The notes under the pieces are model-generated. The model was given only the letters and a program-made list of their open reading frames with translations, was not told the DNA's origin and made no database searches. DNA of 64,000 bases from contig CAYULW010000006.1 in NCBI GenBank assembly GCA_964445815.1, forward strand, positions 1-64,000, given 5' to 3'. Positions 53,272 to 62,239 of this stretch are shown one piece after another (the stretch's first letter is position 1; each line of letters opens with the position of its first letter). A program made the translations under genes and the position numbers. The DNA comes from CAYULW01 sp964445815 (lineage in GTDB: Bacteria; Bacteroidota; Bacteroidia; Flavobacteriales_E; Vicingaceae).

Positions 53272-54153
53272 TTACTGTTTTGGTTTCTTACCTCTGATTT
53301 GTTGTTCTATAATATCCCACATTTCTGATGGTATTGCATCAAAACCTGTAAATTCTCCAGCATTATAAATCCATTCACCAGAATCTATGGTAATCACCTC
53401 TCCATTGATATATGCAGAAAAATCACTCATGAGATAAGCTGCTAAATTGGCTAATTCTTGATGTTCTCCGTAGCGTTTTGCAGGAATTCGCTTTAATGGA
53501 TCTAACTCTTCTTTTAACTTCTCAGGAAACAACCGGCTAAAAGCACCTTGAGTAGGGAAGGGGCCAGGTGCAATAGCATTTGTTCTGATGTTGTATTTGG
53601 CCCACTCAGCTGCAAGTGAGCGTGTCATGGTTAGCACACCACCTTTAGCTACAGCAGAAGGAACTACATAACCGGAGCCTGTCCATGAATAGGTTGTCAC
53701 AATATTAATGACAGTACCCGCTATTTTATTTTCTATCCAATATTTACCTAAAAGCAGAGAACAATTGTAAGAGCCTTTTAACACAATGTCGACAATAACA
53801 TCAAAGGCTTTTGGTGATAATCTTTCTGTAGGACTGATAAAATTACCAGCTGCATTATTGACCAAGCCATCAATTTTACCAAATTGCTCAATGCCAGCTT
53901 TGATGAGTGCTTCAACTTCTAATGGTTTTCTGACATCGCAAGATTTGGCTAAAATCTCACCTCCGGTTTCCTTTCTTAGTTCTTCAGCCGTTTGATCAAG
54001 AACTTCTTGTTTTCTACTGGCAATGATTAGTTTGGCACCCAATTCCATATAGTATTTGGTCATGGATTTCCCTAAGCCGGTGCCACCACCTGTGACCAAA
54101 ATCACTTTGTCTTTGAGTTCCGAATTGCGGAACATGGGTTCTTTATATTTCAT
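53272..54153 (-). CDS. SDR oxidoreductase, 2,4-dienoyl-CoA reductase-like
   Basis: This 293-residue short-chain dehydrogenase has the cofactor motif VTGGGTGLGKSM, NNAAGNFISPTE, and INGEVITIDSG. The usual YxxxK active site is replaced by SAVAK in VVPSAVAKGGV, as in 2,4-dienoyl-CoA reductases, where another tyrosine acts with the lysine. It is thus likely an NADPH-dependent reductase in unsaturated fatty acid breakdown. It overlaps the upstream membrane protein gene by 11 nt. Confidence 0.9.
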   Translation of the reverse strand: MKYKEPMFRNSELKDKVILVTGGGTGLGKSMTKYYMELGAKLIIASRKQEVLDQTAEELRKETGGEILAKSCDVRKPLEVEALIKAGIEQFGKIDGLVNNAAGNFISPTERLSPKAFDVIVDIVLKGSYNCSLLLGKYWIENKIAGTVINIVTTYSWTGSGYVVPSAVAKGGVLTMTRSLAAEWAKYNIRTNAIAPGPFPTQGAFSRLFPEKLKEELDPLKRIPAKRYGEHQELANLAAYLMSDFSAYINGEVITIDSGEWIYNAGEFTGFDAIPSEMWDIIEQQIRGKKPKQ

Positions 54154-54502
54154 GCTTTTTACTTTTTTTATCCTTGTCGTTGTTTAACAAAGAATTGATA
54201 AAGGAGAGGATAAAACTAAACAACAAGGCCCACCAAAAGTTGGTGACATGAAAGCCATCGACTAAGTAATCGGCCATTAAAATAATGAGTGCATTGATAA
54301 CTAATAAGAAAAGACCAAGCGTCAAAATGGTAGCGGGAATAGTAATGATGATTAAAATTGGTTTGACTATGGTATTCAATATACCTAGCACAACCGCCAA
54401 AATAATGGCTGCCATGGCACCTTCTAAATAAACTCCTGGTAAAATATATGCCGCTAAAACCGCTGATATGGCTCCTGCTGCAATCTTCCAAATAAGATTC
54501 AT
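54143..54502 (-). CDS. Phage holin family IV-like small membrane protein
   Basis: This 119-residue protein has four hydrophobic segments and the pattern ILNTIVKPILIIITIPATILTLGLFLLVINALIIL condensed over residues 40-75, typical of the widespread holin-family (YvlD-like) chromosomal membrane proteins. There is no phage gene nearby, so a lytic role is unlikely. The C-terminus is basic (NDKDKKSKK). Coupled to the SDR gene. Confidence 0.88.
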   Translation of the reverse strand: MNLIWKIAAGAISAVLAAYILPGVYLEGAMAAIILAVVLGILNTIVKPILIIITIPATILTLGLFLLVINALIILMADYLVDGFHVTNFWWALLFSFILSFINSLLNNDKDKKSKKHEI

Positions 54503-54559
54503 GTGAATTGTTTTTTTAAAGATAGAAAAATGAAATTGACTCTAGACACTCAAGAACAA

Positions 54560-57500
54560 TTAATCCTCTTCTTCATCCAACATCTCTGTAAAATCTTCGG
54601 TCAATAGCTCGAAAATGAGGGCATATTTGTAGGCCAATTCTTCTAAGCCTGCAAATCTACCGGAACCGCCGCTATGTCCTGCATTCATGTTGGTTTTTAA
54701 TAACAACAAATTGTCATCGGTTTTCATTGCTCGGAGTTTTGCCACCATTTTGGCGGGCTCCCAATAGCCTACTCTGTTGTCGTTAAGGCTGGTAAAAAAG
54801 AGTAAGTTGGGATAATCTTGAACTTTGACATTGTCATACGGACTATAACTTTTTATGTAATCAAAATGAGGTTTATAATTTGGGTTGCCCCATTCAAGAT
54901 ATTCTACAGTGGTCAAAGGTAATTGATCATCAAGCATGGTGTTGATGACATCCACAAAAGGCACATCCAAAATAATGGTATGGTATAGATCGGGCCGCAT
55001 ATTGGCAATGGCACCCATCAACAAACCGCCGGCGCTACCACCTTGAGCTACAATATTTCCCTTTTGTGCAAAGCCTTTTTCAATCAAATATTCCGTACAG
55101 GTGATAAAATCAGTAAAAGTATTTTTCTTGTTCATCATTTTGCCTCCATCATGCCATTTTTTGCCCAATTCTCCACCACCTCTGACATGTGCTATGGCTA
55201 CAATAAACCCTCTATTCACTAAAGAAAATAAAGTAGAGTTAAAGCCGGATCTATTGTCTGAACCATAGGACCCATAAGCCATCATATAGGTTTTTCTAAA
55301 TTTCCCTTTATTGTTTTTTTGGTATCTGTAATACAAAAGCGTGATGGGAATCTTGGTGCCATCTTTAGCTTCTGCAAACACAAGTTCCTGTGTAATTGAC
55401 TTCTTGTTTGGGATGTATTTTACAGTATCTGTCTTTAGTAAGCGCTTTTCTTTGGTGACTAAAGACATTCTGTAAATCTTTGTAGGTTCTTTCATGGTCG
55501 AGTATGAATACGAAATCGAGTCTTGAATTCGCACATCATTATTGGTGAGGCCAATAGAAAAAAGATCTTCTTCAAATTTGATTTTTTCAATGCTTTTGTC
55601 TGCTCTATTTAAGATCAGCATTTTGCTTTCCATCATTTCACTTTCTATAAGTACTATGTGGCCTTTAAGAATCAAATAATTCTCTAAAATGGCATCTTTT
55701 TTTGGGGTGTAAAATGCTTTCCATTCAGAAGGTTGACTGCTACCAATTGGTGTAGTTCTGATGTCGTAATTCTCGCGAAATTTATTGCTGCCTATATAGA
55801 AAGTATTGCTATCATCAACTACATTGTAAAATATCTCATTTTCTTTAGGTGTAATCAACTTGAAGCGAAGACTATCGCTATCTACAGGTATGTAATACAC
55901 CTCATTAGACAGCTGACTATTAGAACTTAAATAAATGTACTTTTTACTTCTGGACTTGTAGATGCTAATGCTGAATCGTTTGTCTTTTTCTTCAAATATT
56001 ATAGGGTCATTCTGCTGATCTTTAAATAGTTGATGATGTTTGATTTGATAAGTTCTATTGGTTTTCTTTTCTTGAACAACATACAAAAAGCTGCTGTCAT
56101 TCAACCAAACAATATTATCTGCATCTTCCAAACTATCTGAAAGAAAAGCATCTTTGTCAATGTCTCTAAACTTTAAAATCGACTTGTCGCTGCCGTTGAT
56201 ATTTTCAAATAATGCACAGAGGTTTTGCGTAGGGTTGACAGTAAGTCCTTCAATGGCATAGTAGTCTTTTCCTTCCGCCATTTTGTTAACATCTAAAATC
56301 ACGGTCCATTCCTTTTCTCCTGCTTTCTTTCTTCGATATAGAGGATACTCTTTGTCTTCAAGATATTGGACCGAATAATAGTAATTGTCAATACGAGTGG
56401 GCAAAGACTCATAGGTCTGATCAATTCTGCGAAGCATCTCTTGATAAAGATTTCTCTGACTTTTTTTTAGAGGAATAAAGTAATTATCCGTGAATTTATT
56501 TTCCGCTTTTAAATAGCCAATTATTTCTCTGTTGGCCTTTGGATTGTTTACTTGTTTTAACCAAGCGTAATCATCTTTTAAAGTGTATTCATGGATTTTT
56601 GTGAGCTGCTCTTTTTTCTTTGCGATAGGAGGTTTTAGACTCGTATCTCTTAGGTTTTTTAGGGTGAATTGTACCTCAAGGGCAGTGTCTTTTGAAATAC
56701 TTTTAACCAAACTATCTGGAATGACAGACCAAGGGTATTGTTGGTGGTAATTGTCCCAAAATTTCTTATCATATTCTAAAGGGTAATCAAACAATTGATT
56801 GGCATCTAAATTGGCAAAAAGATCGGTGGCTTTTATGGTTGAATTGGTATTGTATTCGTGATTTGTCAGATAAAATTCTGAATTGGCCAAATAGGGAATC
56901 AATTCGTTTCTATTGGTGTCTTTGTATATGAACTCGTCTTGATGTTGGAAATAAGTCGTAATGTATTTTCCGTCTTTCTTTTCATAGTCGATAGCCACTT
57001 GAAAATCAAAATGATTAATAGTCATTGGGCCACAAGTACATAAAAACTCCTTATGATTCTTAGGAACACGATATTCTATATGTACCACAGCAAAGTCATC
57101 TCTATTCACCCATATTTCGCCTTCTAAACTCTTCTTGCCCCTAATTTTCTTGTGAGCTTTGATCAGCTCTTTACGGTTTCTGTTTTTGTTCAAAACGATC
57201 TTTTGATAAGCCTTGATCAGTGCAGTGTCAAGATTGGTTTTGAACTGTAGTTGAAACACCCATCCATGCTTGGGAACATTGATCTCATTGATGCTAAAGT
57301 TATAATGCTCAAATTTCTTTTTGTCTAAAAAAGTGGTTCTGTATTTCAGTTCATCTTTAATGAGTAAGCCTTTTGGTCCTGCTTCAATATTGGCACTAAC
57401 ATCTTCTTTTCCGTTGTCTATACTTGCTCTGCTATTGATGATTTTGGCTTTGTCTTGTACCAAACTTCTCGTGTGAAAATGGTATCTGTGTAGGCGTTCA

Positions 57501-58090
57501 CAGCCAATAGAACTAATATTGCTTAGAGAGGCCACATCTCTACTGTTTGGCTTGTAATAGTCTTTCCATTTGTAACGTCTACTTTCATAGCCCTGAAGTT
57601 CAACTTCAACTGCTGCATCTGCATAACGGATAAACTCATCTTTTTCTCTTAAAGCTTCTCTATAATAACCATTCAATCTGTAAAGCTGATTAGGATAGTT
57701 GTTTTCTAAATTCTTCCTAACCTTCTTTAATAAGGATTTTGGTGTTTCCATTTTTGTGGGTCGAATTTCCACCATATTTAATGCCACTGCAGAGGGTTTA
57801 AGTTGAATGCCATTTTTGGCATTTTTAATCTCATGACCACTTAGTCTTATTGAATTAAATCCCAAATAGGAAAATACAAATAGGGAGTCTAAATGGTGAC
57901 TTTTAATTCTAAAACTAAATTCTCCGCTAGCATCAGTTACTGTAGCAACATTTGAATTTTTTCCAATGACATATGCAAAAGGTAAAGGATTGTTTTCATG
58001 ATCTATGACTTTATTCTTCAATTCTATTGATTGAGCAATAGCGTAAAAATTGAAGCTAAGGATTAGAAGAGTGGTCAGTAATTTATTCAT
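54560..58090 (-). CDS. CarboxypepD_reg-like protein fused to S9 oligopeptidase B
   Basis: This 1176-residue exported protein starts with a signal peptide (MNKLLTTLLILSFNFYAIAQ); ATG 58090 is chosen over a start at 58168 for that reason. Residues about 22-105 form a CarboxypepD_reg-like beta-sandwich (DHENNPLPFAYV, DASGEFSF). Residues about 110-480 resemble the long C-terminal part of stand-alone CarboxypepD_reg-like proteins. From about 485 (KPPIAKKKEQ) to the end is a complete S9A prolyl oligopeptidase/oligopeptidase B: propeller, then GGSAGG (Ser about 1019), SLNDNRVGYWEP (Asp about 1104) and NAGHSGGSGR (His about 1139). The two halves would normally be separate genes; no frameshift is visible at the join. 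Confidence 0.9.
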   Translation of the reverse strand: MNKLLTTLLILSFNFYAIAQSIELKNKVIDHENNPLPFAYVIGKNSNVATVTDASGEFSFRIKSHHLDSLFVFSYLGFNSIRLSGHEIKNAKNGIQLKPSAVALNMVEIRPTKMETPKSLLKKVRKNLENNYPNQLYRLNGYYREALREKDEFIRYADAAVEVELQGYESRRYKWKDYYKPNSRDVASLSNISSIGCERLHRYHFHTRSLVQDKAKIINSRASIDNGKEDVSANIEAGPKGLLIKDELKYRTTFLDKKKFEHYNFSINEINVPKHGWVFQLQFKTNLDTALIKAYQKIVLNKNRNRKELIKAHKKIRGKKSLEGEIWVNRDDFAVVHIEYRVPKNHKEFLCTCGPMTINHFDFQVAIDYEKKDGKYITTYFQHQDEFIYKDTNRNELIPYLANSEFYLTNHEYNTNSTIKATDLFANLDANQLFDYPLEYDKKFWDNYHQQYPWSVIPDSLVKSISKDTALEVQFTLKNLRDTSLKPPIAKKKEQLTKIHEYTLKDDYAWLKQVNNPKANREIIGYLKAENKFTDNYFIPLKKSQRNLYQEMLRRIDQTYESLPTRIDNYYYSVQYLEDKEYPLYRRKKAGEKEWTVILDVNKMAEGKDYYAIEGLTVNPTQNLCALFENINGSDKSILKFRDIDKDAFLSDSLEDADNIVWLNDSSFLYVVQEKKTNRTYQIKHHQLFKDQQNDPIIFEEKDKRFSISIYKSRSKKYIYLSSNSQLSNEVYYIPVDSDSLRFKLITPKENEIFYNVVDDSNTFYIGSNKFRENYDIRTTPIGSSQPSEWKAFYTPKKDAILENYLILKGHIVLIESEMMESKMLILNRADKSIEKIKFEEDLFSIGLTNNDVRIQDSISYSYSTMKEPTKIYRMSLVTKEKRLLKTDTVKYIPNKKSITQELVFAEAKDGTKIPITLLYYRYQKNNKGKFRKTYMMAYGSYGSDNRSGFNSTLFSLVNRGFIVAIAHVRGGGELGKKWHDGGKMMNKKNTFTDFITCTEYLIEKGFAQKGNIVAQGGSAGGLLMGAIANMRPDLYHTIILDVPFVDVINTMLDDQLPLTTVEYLEWGNPNYKPHFDYIKSYSPYDNVKVQDYPNLLFFTSLNDNRVGYWEPAKMVAKLRAMKTDDNLLLLKTNMNAGHSGGSGRFAGLEELAYKYALIFELLTEDFTEMLDEEED

Positions 58091-58134
58091 GAGATTAAAA
58101 CTAATGACGAAGACTTTGTACTTATGAAAACGAC

Positions 58135-59382
58135 TTAAGGCGAAACCACCTGCATCAATTGAGCGCAAATGATAGCAGCATAAGTTCCTAAAGCATAGCC
58201 TAAAACAGCAAGTAGTACTCCAACCGGAGCTAAGCTAGGATGAAAAGCAGATGCCACCACAGGAGCTGAAGCGGCTCCGCCGACGTTTGCTTTACTACCA
58301 ACAGCCAAGAAGAAGAAAGGTGCTTTGATCAGTTTGGCGACTAAAAACAATAAGCCTACATGAAAGGCCATCCATATCAGTCCAACAATGATAAAGTCCC
58401 AGTACTTTACAAGCTCAGACAAATCTATTTTCATACCGATGATTGCTACCAAAATGTAAATAAACCCACTTCCGATTTTAGATGCACCTGCACCTTCCAA
58501 ACTTCTCATTCTGGTAAAGGATAGACTTAACCCAACGGTAGTAGCAATCACAACTACCCAGAAAAATTGACTTGCCACTATGCTATCTTTCCAACCGGTT
58601 TCGACTGCCCAACCTCCAAATAGTTCAGCAAAGAAATGAGCTAAGCCAACACCACCAAATGCAATAGCCATAATTTTGATTAAGTCGGTAAGTGTAAATT
58701 TTCGCTCAACACTTGCTGAATAGTTGGCCATTTTATTTTTGAGAGTATCTATAGATGAAGAATCAGCTTTTAACCATTTATCAATTTTGTCAGCTTTGCC
58801 TGCGCCTAATAATATAAAGGCCATCCAAATATTGGCTACTACCACATCAACAGCTAACATGGCTCCATACTTCTCTACATTAAATTGATAAAGTTCCAGC
58901 ATGGCGGTCTGGTTAGCACCACCACCAATCCAAGATCCGGCAAGTGTCGCTAGTCCTCTCCATACGGCATCAAATCCCGCACCTCCAACTGTATCAGGAG
59001 AAAAAGTCGATGTGATTAAAATGGCTATTGGACCTCCTAAAACAATACCAATAGTTGCAGTAAAAAACATAATCAATGCTTTAGGCCCGAGCCTTATGAT
59101 TCCCTTTAAATCTGTACTTAAGGTCATCAGAATTAAGGATGCGGGTAGAAAATAATTCTTAGCAATTGGCCACAATGAGGATGTTTTGGGAGAAATAATA
59201 TTGAACGTACTCAGCAAGGCAGGAAGTAAATAACACATCAATAAAGCTGGGATTATTTTGTAAAACCAGCTAAAGCCCTTTTGTTGAGATGTATGGAATA
59301 CAATGCCTAAACAACATGCAAGTAATCCAAATACGACAGCATCGTTGGTAATCAAGGGTTCAATTATTTTTTCTTCATGCAT
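58135..59382 (-). CDS. DUF819 family membrane protein
   Basis: This 415-residue protein has 10-12 membrane helices with glycine-rich repeats SWIGGGANQTAM and ANVGGAASAPVVASAF, the DUF819 (YjcL-like) hallmarks, which resemble inverted-repeat transporter cores. Substrate unknown. The ATG 59382 has an imperfect -7 box TAATTTTA 3 nt upstream (59386-59393). It ends 44 bp before the fused peptidase gene and is likely cotranscribed with it. Confidence 0.9.
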   Translation of the reverse strand: MHEEKIIEPLITNDAVVFGLLACCLGIVFHTSQQKGFSWFYKIIPALLMCYLLPALLSTFNIISPKTSSLWPIAKNYFLPASLILMTLSTDLKGIIRLGPKALIMFFTATIGIVLGGPIAILITSTFSPDTVGGAGFDAVWRGLATLAGSWIGGGANQTAMLELYQFNVEKYGAMLAVDVVVANIWMAFILLGAGKADKIDKWLKADSSSIDTLKNKMANYSASVERKFTLTDLIKIMAIAFGGVGLAHFFAELFGGWAVETGWKDSIVASQFFWVVVIATTVGLSLSFTRMRSLEGAGASKIGSGFIYILVAIIGMKIDLSELVKYWDFIIVGLIWMAFHVGLLFLVAKLIKAPFFFLAVGSKANVGGAASAPVVASAFHPSLAPVGVLLAVLGYALGTYAAIICAQLMQVVSP

Positions 59383-59426
59383 GATTAAAATTATAAGTTG
59401 GCAAGATAATAAATTGAAAAGGAATC

Positions 59427-60296
59427 TTAAGCCTCTAATTGGGCAATCAGAATTTTGATTTCCTCTTCTTTTTCAGAGTAACCGGCCTTTTGAAAGGCAA
59501 AGCGTAGATTTTGAAGCAGTCTTTTTACAACAATTTTATTTTGACATGGTTGGTAGAACTCTTCTTTTTTATCAATTTTCAACTGATTCAAAAAAGTATC
59601 AATATCAGCTTTTTGAAAGATGGTGCCTTTGTTGAAAGGATTTATATAGAAAAGAATGTCATTTTCAGTGATTCGATCATAGAATTGAATGGGTAAATGT
59701 GTGTATGCTAAAACAAAGTGCTCAGGCAGGTTGACTCCATAAATTGGAATTTTGTTTCTTCTTGCAATTTCAATCATTAAAATGGAAAGACTTATTGGAC
59801 TCCCTTTTCTTGTTTCTAGTACATGATTAATAAAAGAATTTTGTGGAGAGTAGAAGTTTTTCTTATTGCCTCCAAAGCCAAAAATTTCAAAAAAAACTTT
59901 GTTAAAAACCCCGGCTTTTTCTAAGGCAGTTAAGTTGTCATTCAGTTCTAACCATACAGCATTATTAATCTCATTTACAAAGTCATGGATGTAAGCAATA
60001 TCAATGTCTGAATATTGATATTTAGCAATCAATATGGCGGCTTCAAGTAGTGATTTTTCCTCACTTTTTGTCCAGTCGTGTAATCCTGTAACAATGCTTT
60101 GGAATTGAATCTGATGCAGAAGATTTTCTATCCTATTTTGAAGAATGGCATTAAAACTATTTTCCCACGCATCTTCCAAGAAAGGAATCGCTTTTTCTCC
60201 AAGGTTCAATAACTCATCGCTGATTTGCGAGTAAATTTTTTGATCAGGATCATCAAGCAAACTAATTAAAGCAGGTATATTTTGCTGACTTTGCAT
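59427..60296 (-). CDS. SirB1/transglutaminase-like core protein
   Basis: This 289-residue protein matches the SirB1 family (Transglut_core2): helical N-terminal part, then FINHVLETRKGSPISLSILMIEIARR and YGVNLPEHFVLAY, with a C-terminal helical tail. The catalytic cysteine of true transglutaminases is not evident, so enzyme activity is doubtful. An exact -7 box lies 8 nt before the ATG. Confidence 0.88.
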   Translation of the reverse strand: MQSQQNIPALISLLDDPDQKIYSQISDELLNLGEKAIPFLEDAWENSFNAILQNRIENLLHQIQFQSIVTGLHDWTKSEEKSLLEAAILIAKYQYSDIDIAYIHDFVNEINNAVWLELNDNLTALEKAGVFNKVFFEIFGFGGNKKNFYSPQNSFINHVLETRKGSPISLSILMIEIARRNKIPIYGVNLPEHFVLAYTHLPIQFYDRITENDILFYINPFNKGTIFQKADIDTFLNQLKIDKKEEFYQPCQNKIVVKRLLQNLRFAFQKAGYSEKEEEIKILIAQLEA

Positions 60297-60304
60297 GCCA
60301 ATTA

Positions 60305-60312
60305 CAAAGTTA
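60305..60312 (-). promoter_or_regulatory. -7 box 8 nt before the SirB1-like gene
   Basis: Minus-strand TAACTTTG, exact TAnnTTTG match, followed by 8 nt and the ATG at 60296. No -33 TTG at the expected distance. Confidence 0.45.
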
Positions 60313-60374
60313 GTTTTTCATCATCCTGAAAATTTTAAGGAGAACCTATTTATTCACTCTTGATTGTTAATGAC

Positions 60375-61244
60375 TTAGCTTTCTGAGAACTGTTCTAAGA
60401 CATTCAATATGATTTTCTCAATGGTGGGCTTATAGTTTTTACTGAACGATTTTGCATATCTATTGGCAACTACAGCGCATAGAGTACAGGCATTATGTCC
60501 TAATAACTTTGATAAACCATAAAGTGCTGATGTTTCCATTTCATAGTTGATGAATTGAAGACCATCAAGATTGAATTGTCTTAAGCGTTCGTTCAAGTCC
60601 GGGTCAAATGGATTTAATCTTATAGAGCGTCCTTGAGGAGCATAAAAGCCGGGAGCTGTTATGGTAATGCCTCTATGAGTGTTCTTGCTCATCCGATTAA
60701 ACAAGCTCTCATCCCCTTTTATCAAATAGGGAGAATTAAGGCGTTTAGGCCAGTTACATTGTTCAATAATTTGTTGAAAGACTCCTTGTTCTTGCTCATC
60801 CATTTCAAAAGCATAAAAGTTCAATAACCCGTCTAATCCGAATGCATATTGAGAGGCGACAACTTCATCTGAAGGAACAGATTCATTGATAGAGCCGCAG
60901 GTTCCTATGCGCACAATATCAAGCGCTTGATGTGTTTCTTTTTCTACTCTGTGTTCTAGGTCAACATTAACCAAAGCATCCAGTTCATTGATAACAATAT
61001 CTATGTTATCAGTCCCAATCCCGGTCGCAATAGCAGATATTCTCGTTCCTCTGTAATAACCTGTATGTGTTATAAATTCTCTATTGGAAATCTGATATTC
61101 AATTTCATCAAAAAAACTGGAAATCAAGGCTATTCTTCCCGGGTCTCCGGCCAAGATGATTTTATTTGCCAAGTGCTCAGGTCTGAGGTTTAAATGGTAA
61201 ATTGAACCGTCTTTATTGAGTATTAATTCAGAGCTTTCTATCAC
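60375..61244 (-). CDS. Nucleoside phosphorylase (uridine phosphorylase-like)
   Basis: This 289-residue enzyme belongs to the NP-I family of hexameric phosphorylases: ILAGDPGRIALI, ISAIATGIGTDNIDIV, VRIGTCGSIN and the MET-type ribose-binding NYEMETSALYGL. It salvages pyrimidine (or purine) nucleosides; uridine phosphorylase is most likely. The start is GTG 61244 (IESSELILNKDGS). It is distinct in fold class from the trimeric PNP at 22668. Confidence 0.9.
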   Translation of the reverse strand: MIESSELILNKDGSIYHLNLRPEHLANKIILAGDPGRIALISSFFDEIEYQISNREFITHTGYYRGTRISAIATGIGTDNIDIVINELDALVNVDLEHRVEKETHQALDIVRIGTCGSINESVPSDEVVASQYAFGLDGLLNFYAFEMDEQEQGVFQQIIEQCNWPKRLNSPYLIKGDESLFNRMSKNTHRGITITAPGFYAPQGRSIRLNPFDPDLNERLRQFNLDGLQFINYEMETSALYGLSKLLGHNACTLCAVVANRYAKSFSKNYKPTIEKIILNVLEQFSES

Positions 61245-61317
61245 TGTAAAAAATTTATGCTAAACTAAACTTTTTAAGACAAGATTTAAATGATAATTCT
61301 TTTATCTCTGTGCAAAT

Positions 61318-61346
61318 TTGAATAACTTTCTTGCAAAATAATTTTG
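61318..61346 (+). promoter_or_regulatory. Promoter of the universal stress protein gene
   Basis: TTG (61318-61320), 18 bp, TAATTTTG (61339-61346), then TA and ATG (61349). An exact promoter reaching to within 2 nt of the start codon. Confidence 0.72.
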
Positions 61347-61348
61347 TA

Positions 61349-62227
61349 ATGAGACACACTTTTGAGATTAATAAAATATTGATTCCTGTCGATTTTTCTG
61401 ATGCTTCTATTGCTGTGGTACAGCATGGAGTAGGTCTTGCCAAGAAGTTAAATGCAAGCGTTCATTTACTTCATGTATCCAATGTTTCCGTTGATGTTTT
61501 CCCATGGATGGATCAACCGATAGATTATCATACGATAAAAAATAGCTTAGAAAGCAGAATGAATGATATTGTTGGGGAATGTGTGAATGAAAAAGTTGAG
61601 GTAGTATCTGAGATAAGAGAAGGGAGTGTAGGGCGTGAAATTATTCAAACCTCTAAGGAGATTAATGCTGATCTTATCATGATGAGTACTCATGGCGCAA
61701 GCGGTTTAGAAGAGTTTTTTATTGGAAGTACTTCTTCTAAGGTATTAACTTCTGCAAGTTGTCCTGTTTTGACTATTCATCCCAATGTTAAGGAATTGAA
61801 TTTTTCGACAATTGCTTTGCCAATAGATAGCACAAGACATACCAGGGACAAAGTATCTGAAGCGACTGCTATAGCTAAGGTATTTGGGGCGAAGGTGCAT
61901 ATTGCTGCTTTGATTACTCCAAACCATGAGGAGGAGTCTGGTGTATTTAAAATTAAAGTAGAGCAGATTGAAGAGCACTTTGACCATAATGGTGTTGATT
62001 ATGAAACAAAGACAATTCATGGTGAAGATATTACTGAGATGACCAATAATTTTGCTCAGATAATAGATGCAGGATTGATTATTATTATGACAGAACAGGA
62101 AGCAAGTACTGGTCTATTTGTTGGTCCACATGCACAGCGTATTGTAAATCATTCAGCAATACCGGTTCTAAGTGTTACACCAATTGGCGTTTTGAAAGAA
62201 TCTGGAAATACCAATCCGTTTTTATAA
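61349..62227 (+). CDS. Tandem-domain universal stress protein
   Basis: This 292-residue protein has two UspA domains. The first (about 5-150) has KILIPVDFSDAS and the ATP-binding-type GxxGxE-like STHGASGLEEFFIGSTS; the second (about 155-285) is more diverged, with IIIMTEQEASTGLFVGPHAQRIV. It is likely an ATP-binding stress or persistence factor. ATG 61349 (MRHTFEINK) is chosen because the promoter box lies just before it; an upstream TTG at 61331 would overlap that box. Confidence 0.92.
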   Translation: MRHTFEINKILIPVDFSDASIAVVQHGVGLAKKLNASVHLLHVSNVSVDVFPWMDQPIDYHTIKNSLESRMNDIVGECVNEKVEVVSEIREGSVGREIIQTSKEINADLIMMSTHGASGLEEFFIGSTSSKVLTSASCPVLTIHPNVKELNFSTIALPIDSTRHTRDKVSEATAIAKVFGAKVHIAALITPNHEEESGVFKIKVEQIEEHFDHNGVDYETKTIHGEDITEMTNNFAQIIDAGLIIIMTEQEASTGLFVGPHAQRIVNHSAIPVLSVTPIGVLKESGNTNPFL

Positions 62228-62239
62228 TTATTCCTTTGC

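Noticed and set aside
54143..54502. Prophage remnant suggested by the holin-like gene
   Set aside because: This chromosomal small membrane family is common without phages, and no integrase, lysin, terminase or att-like repeats are nearby.
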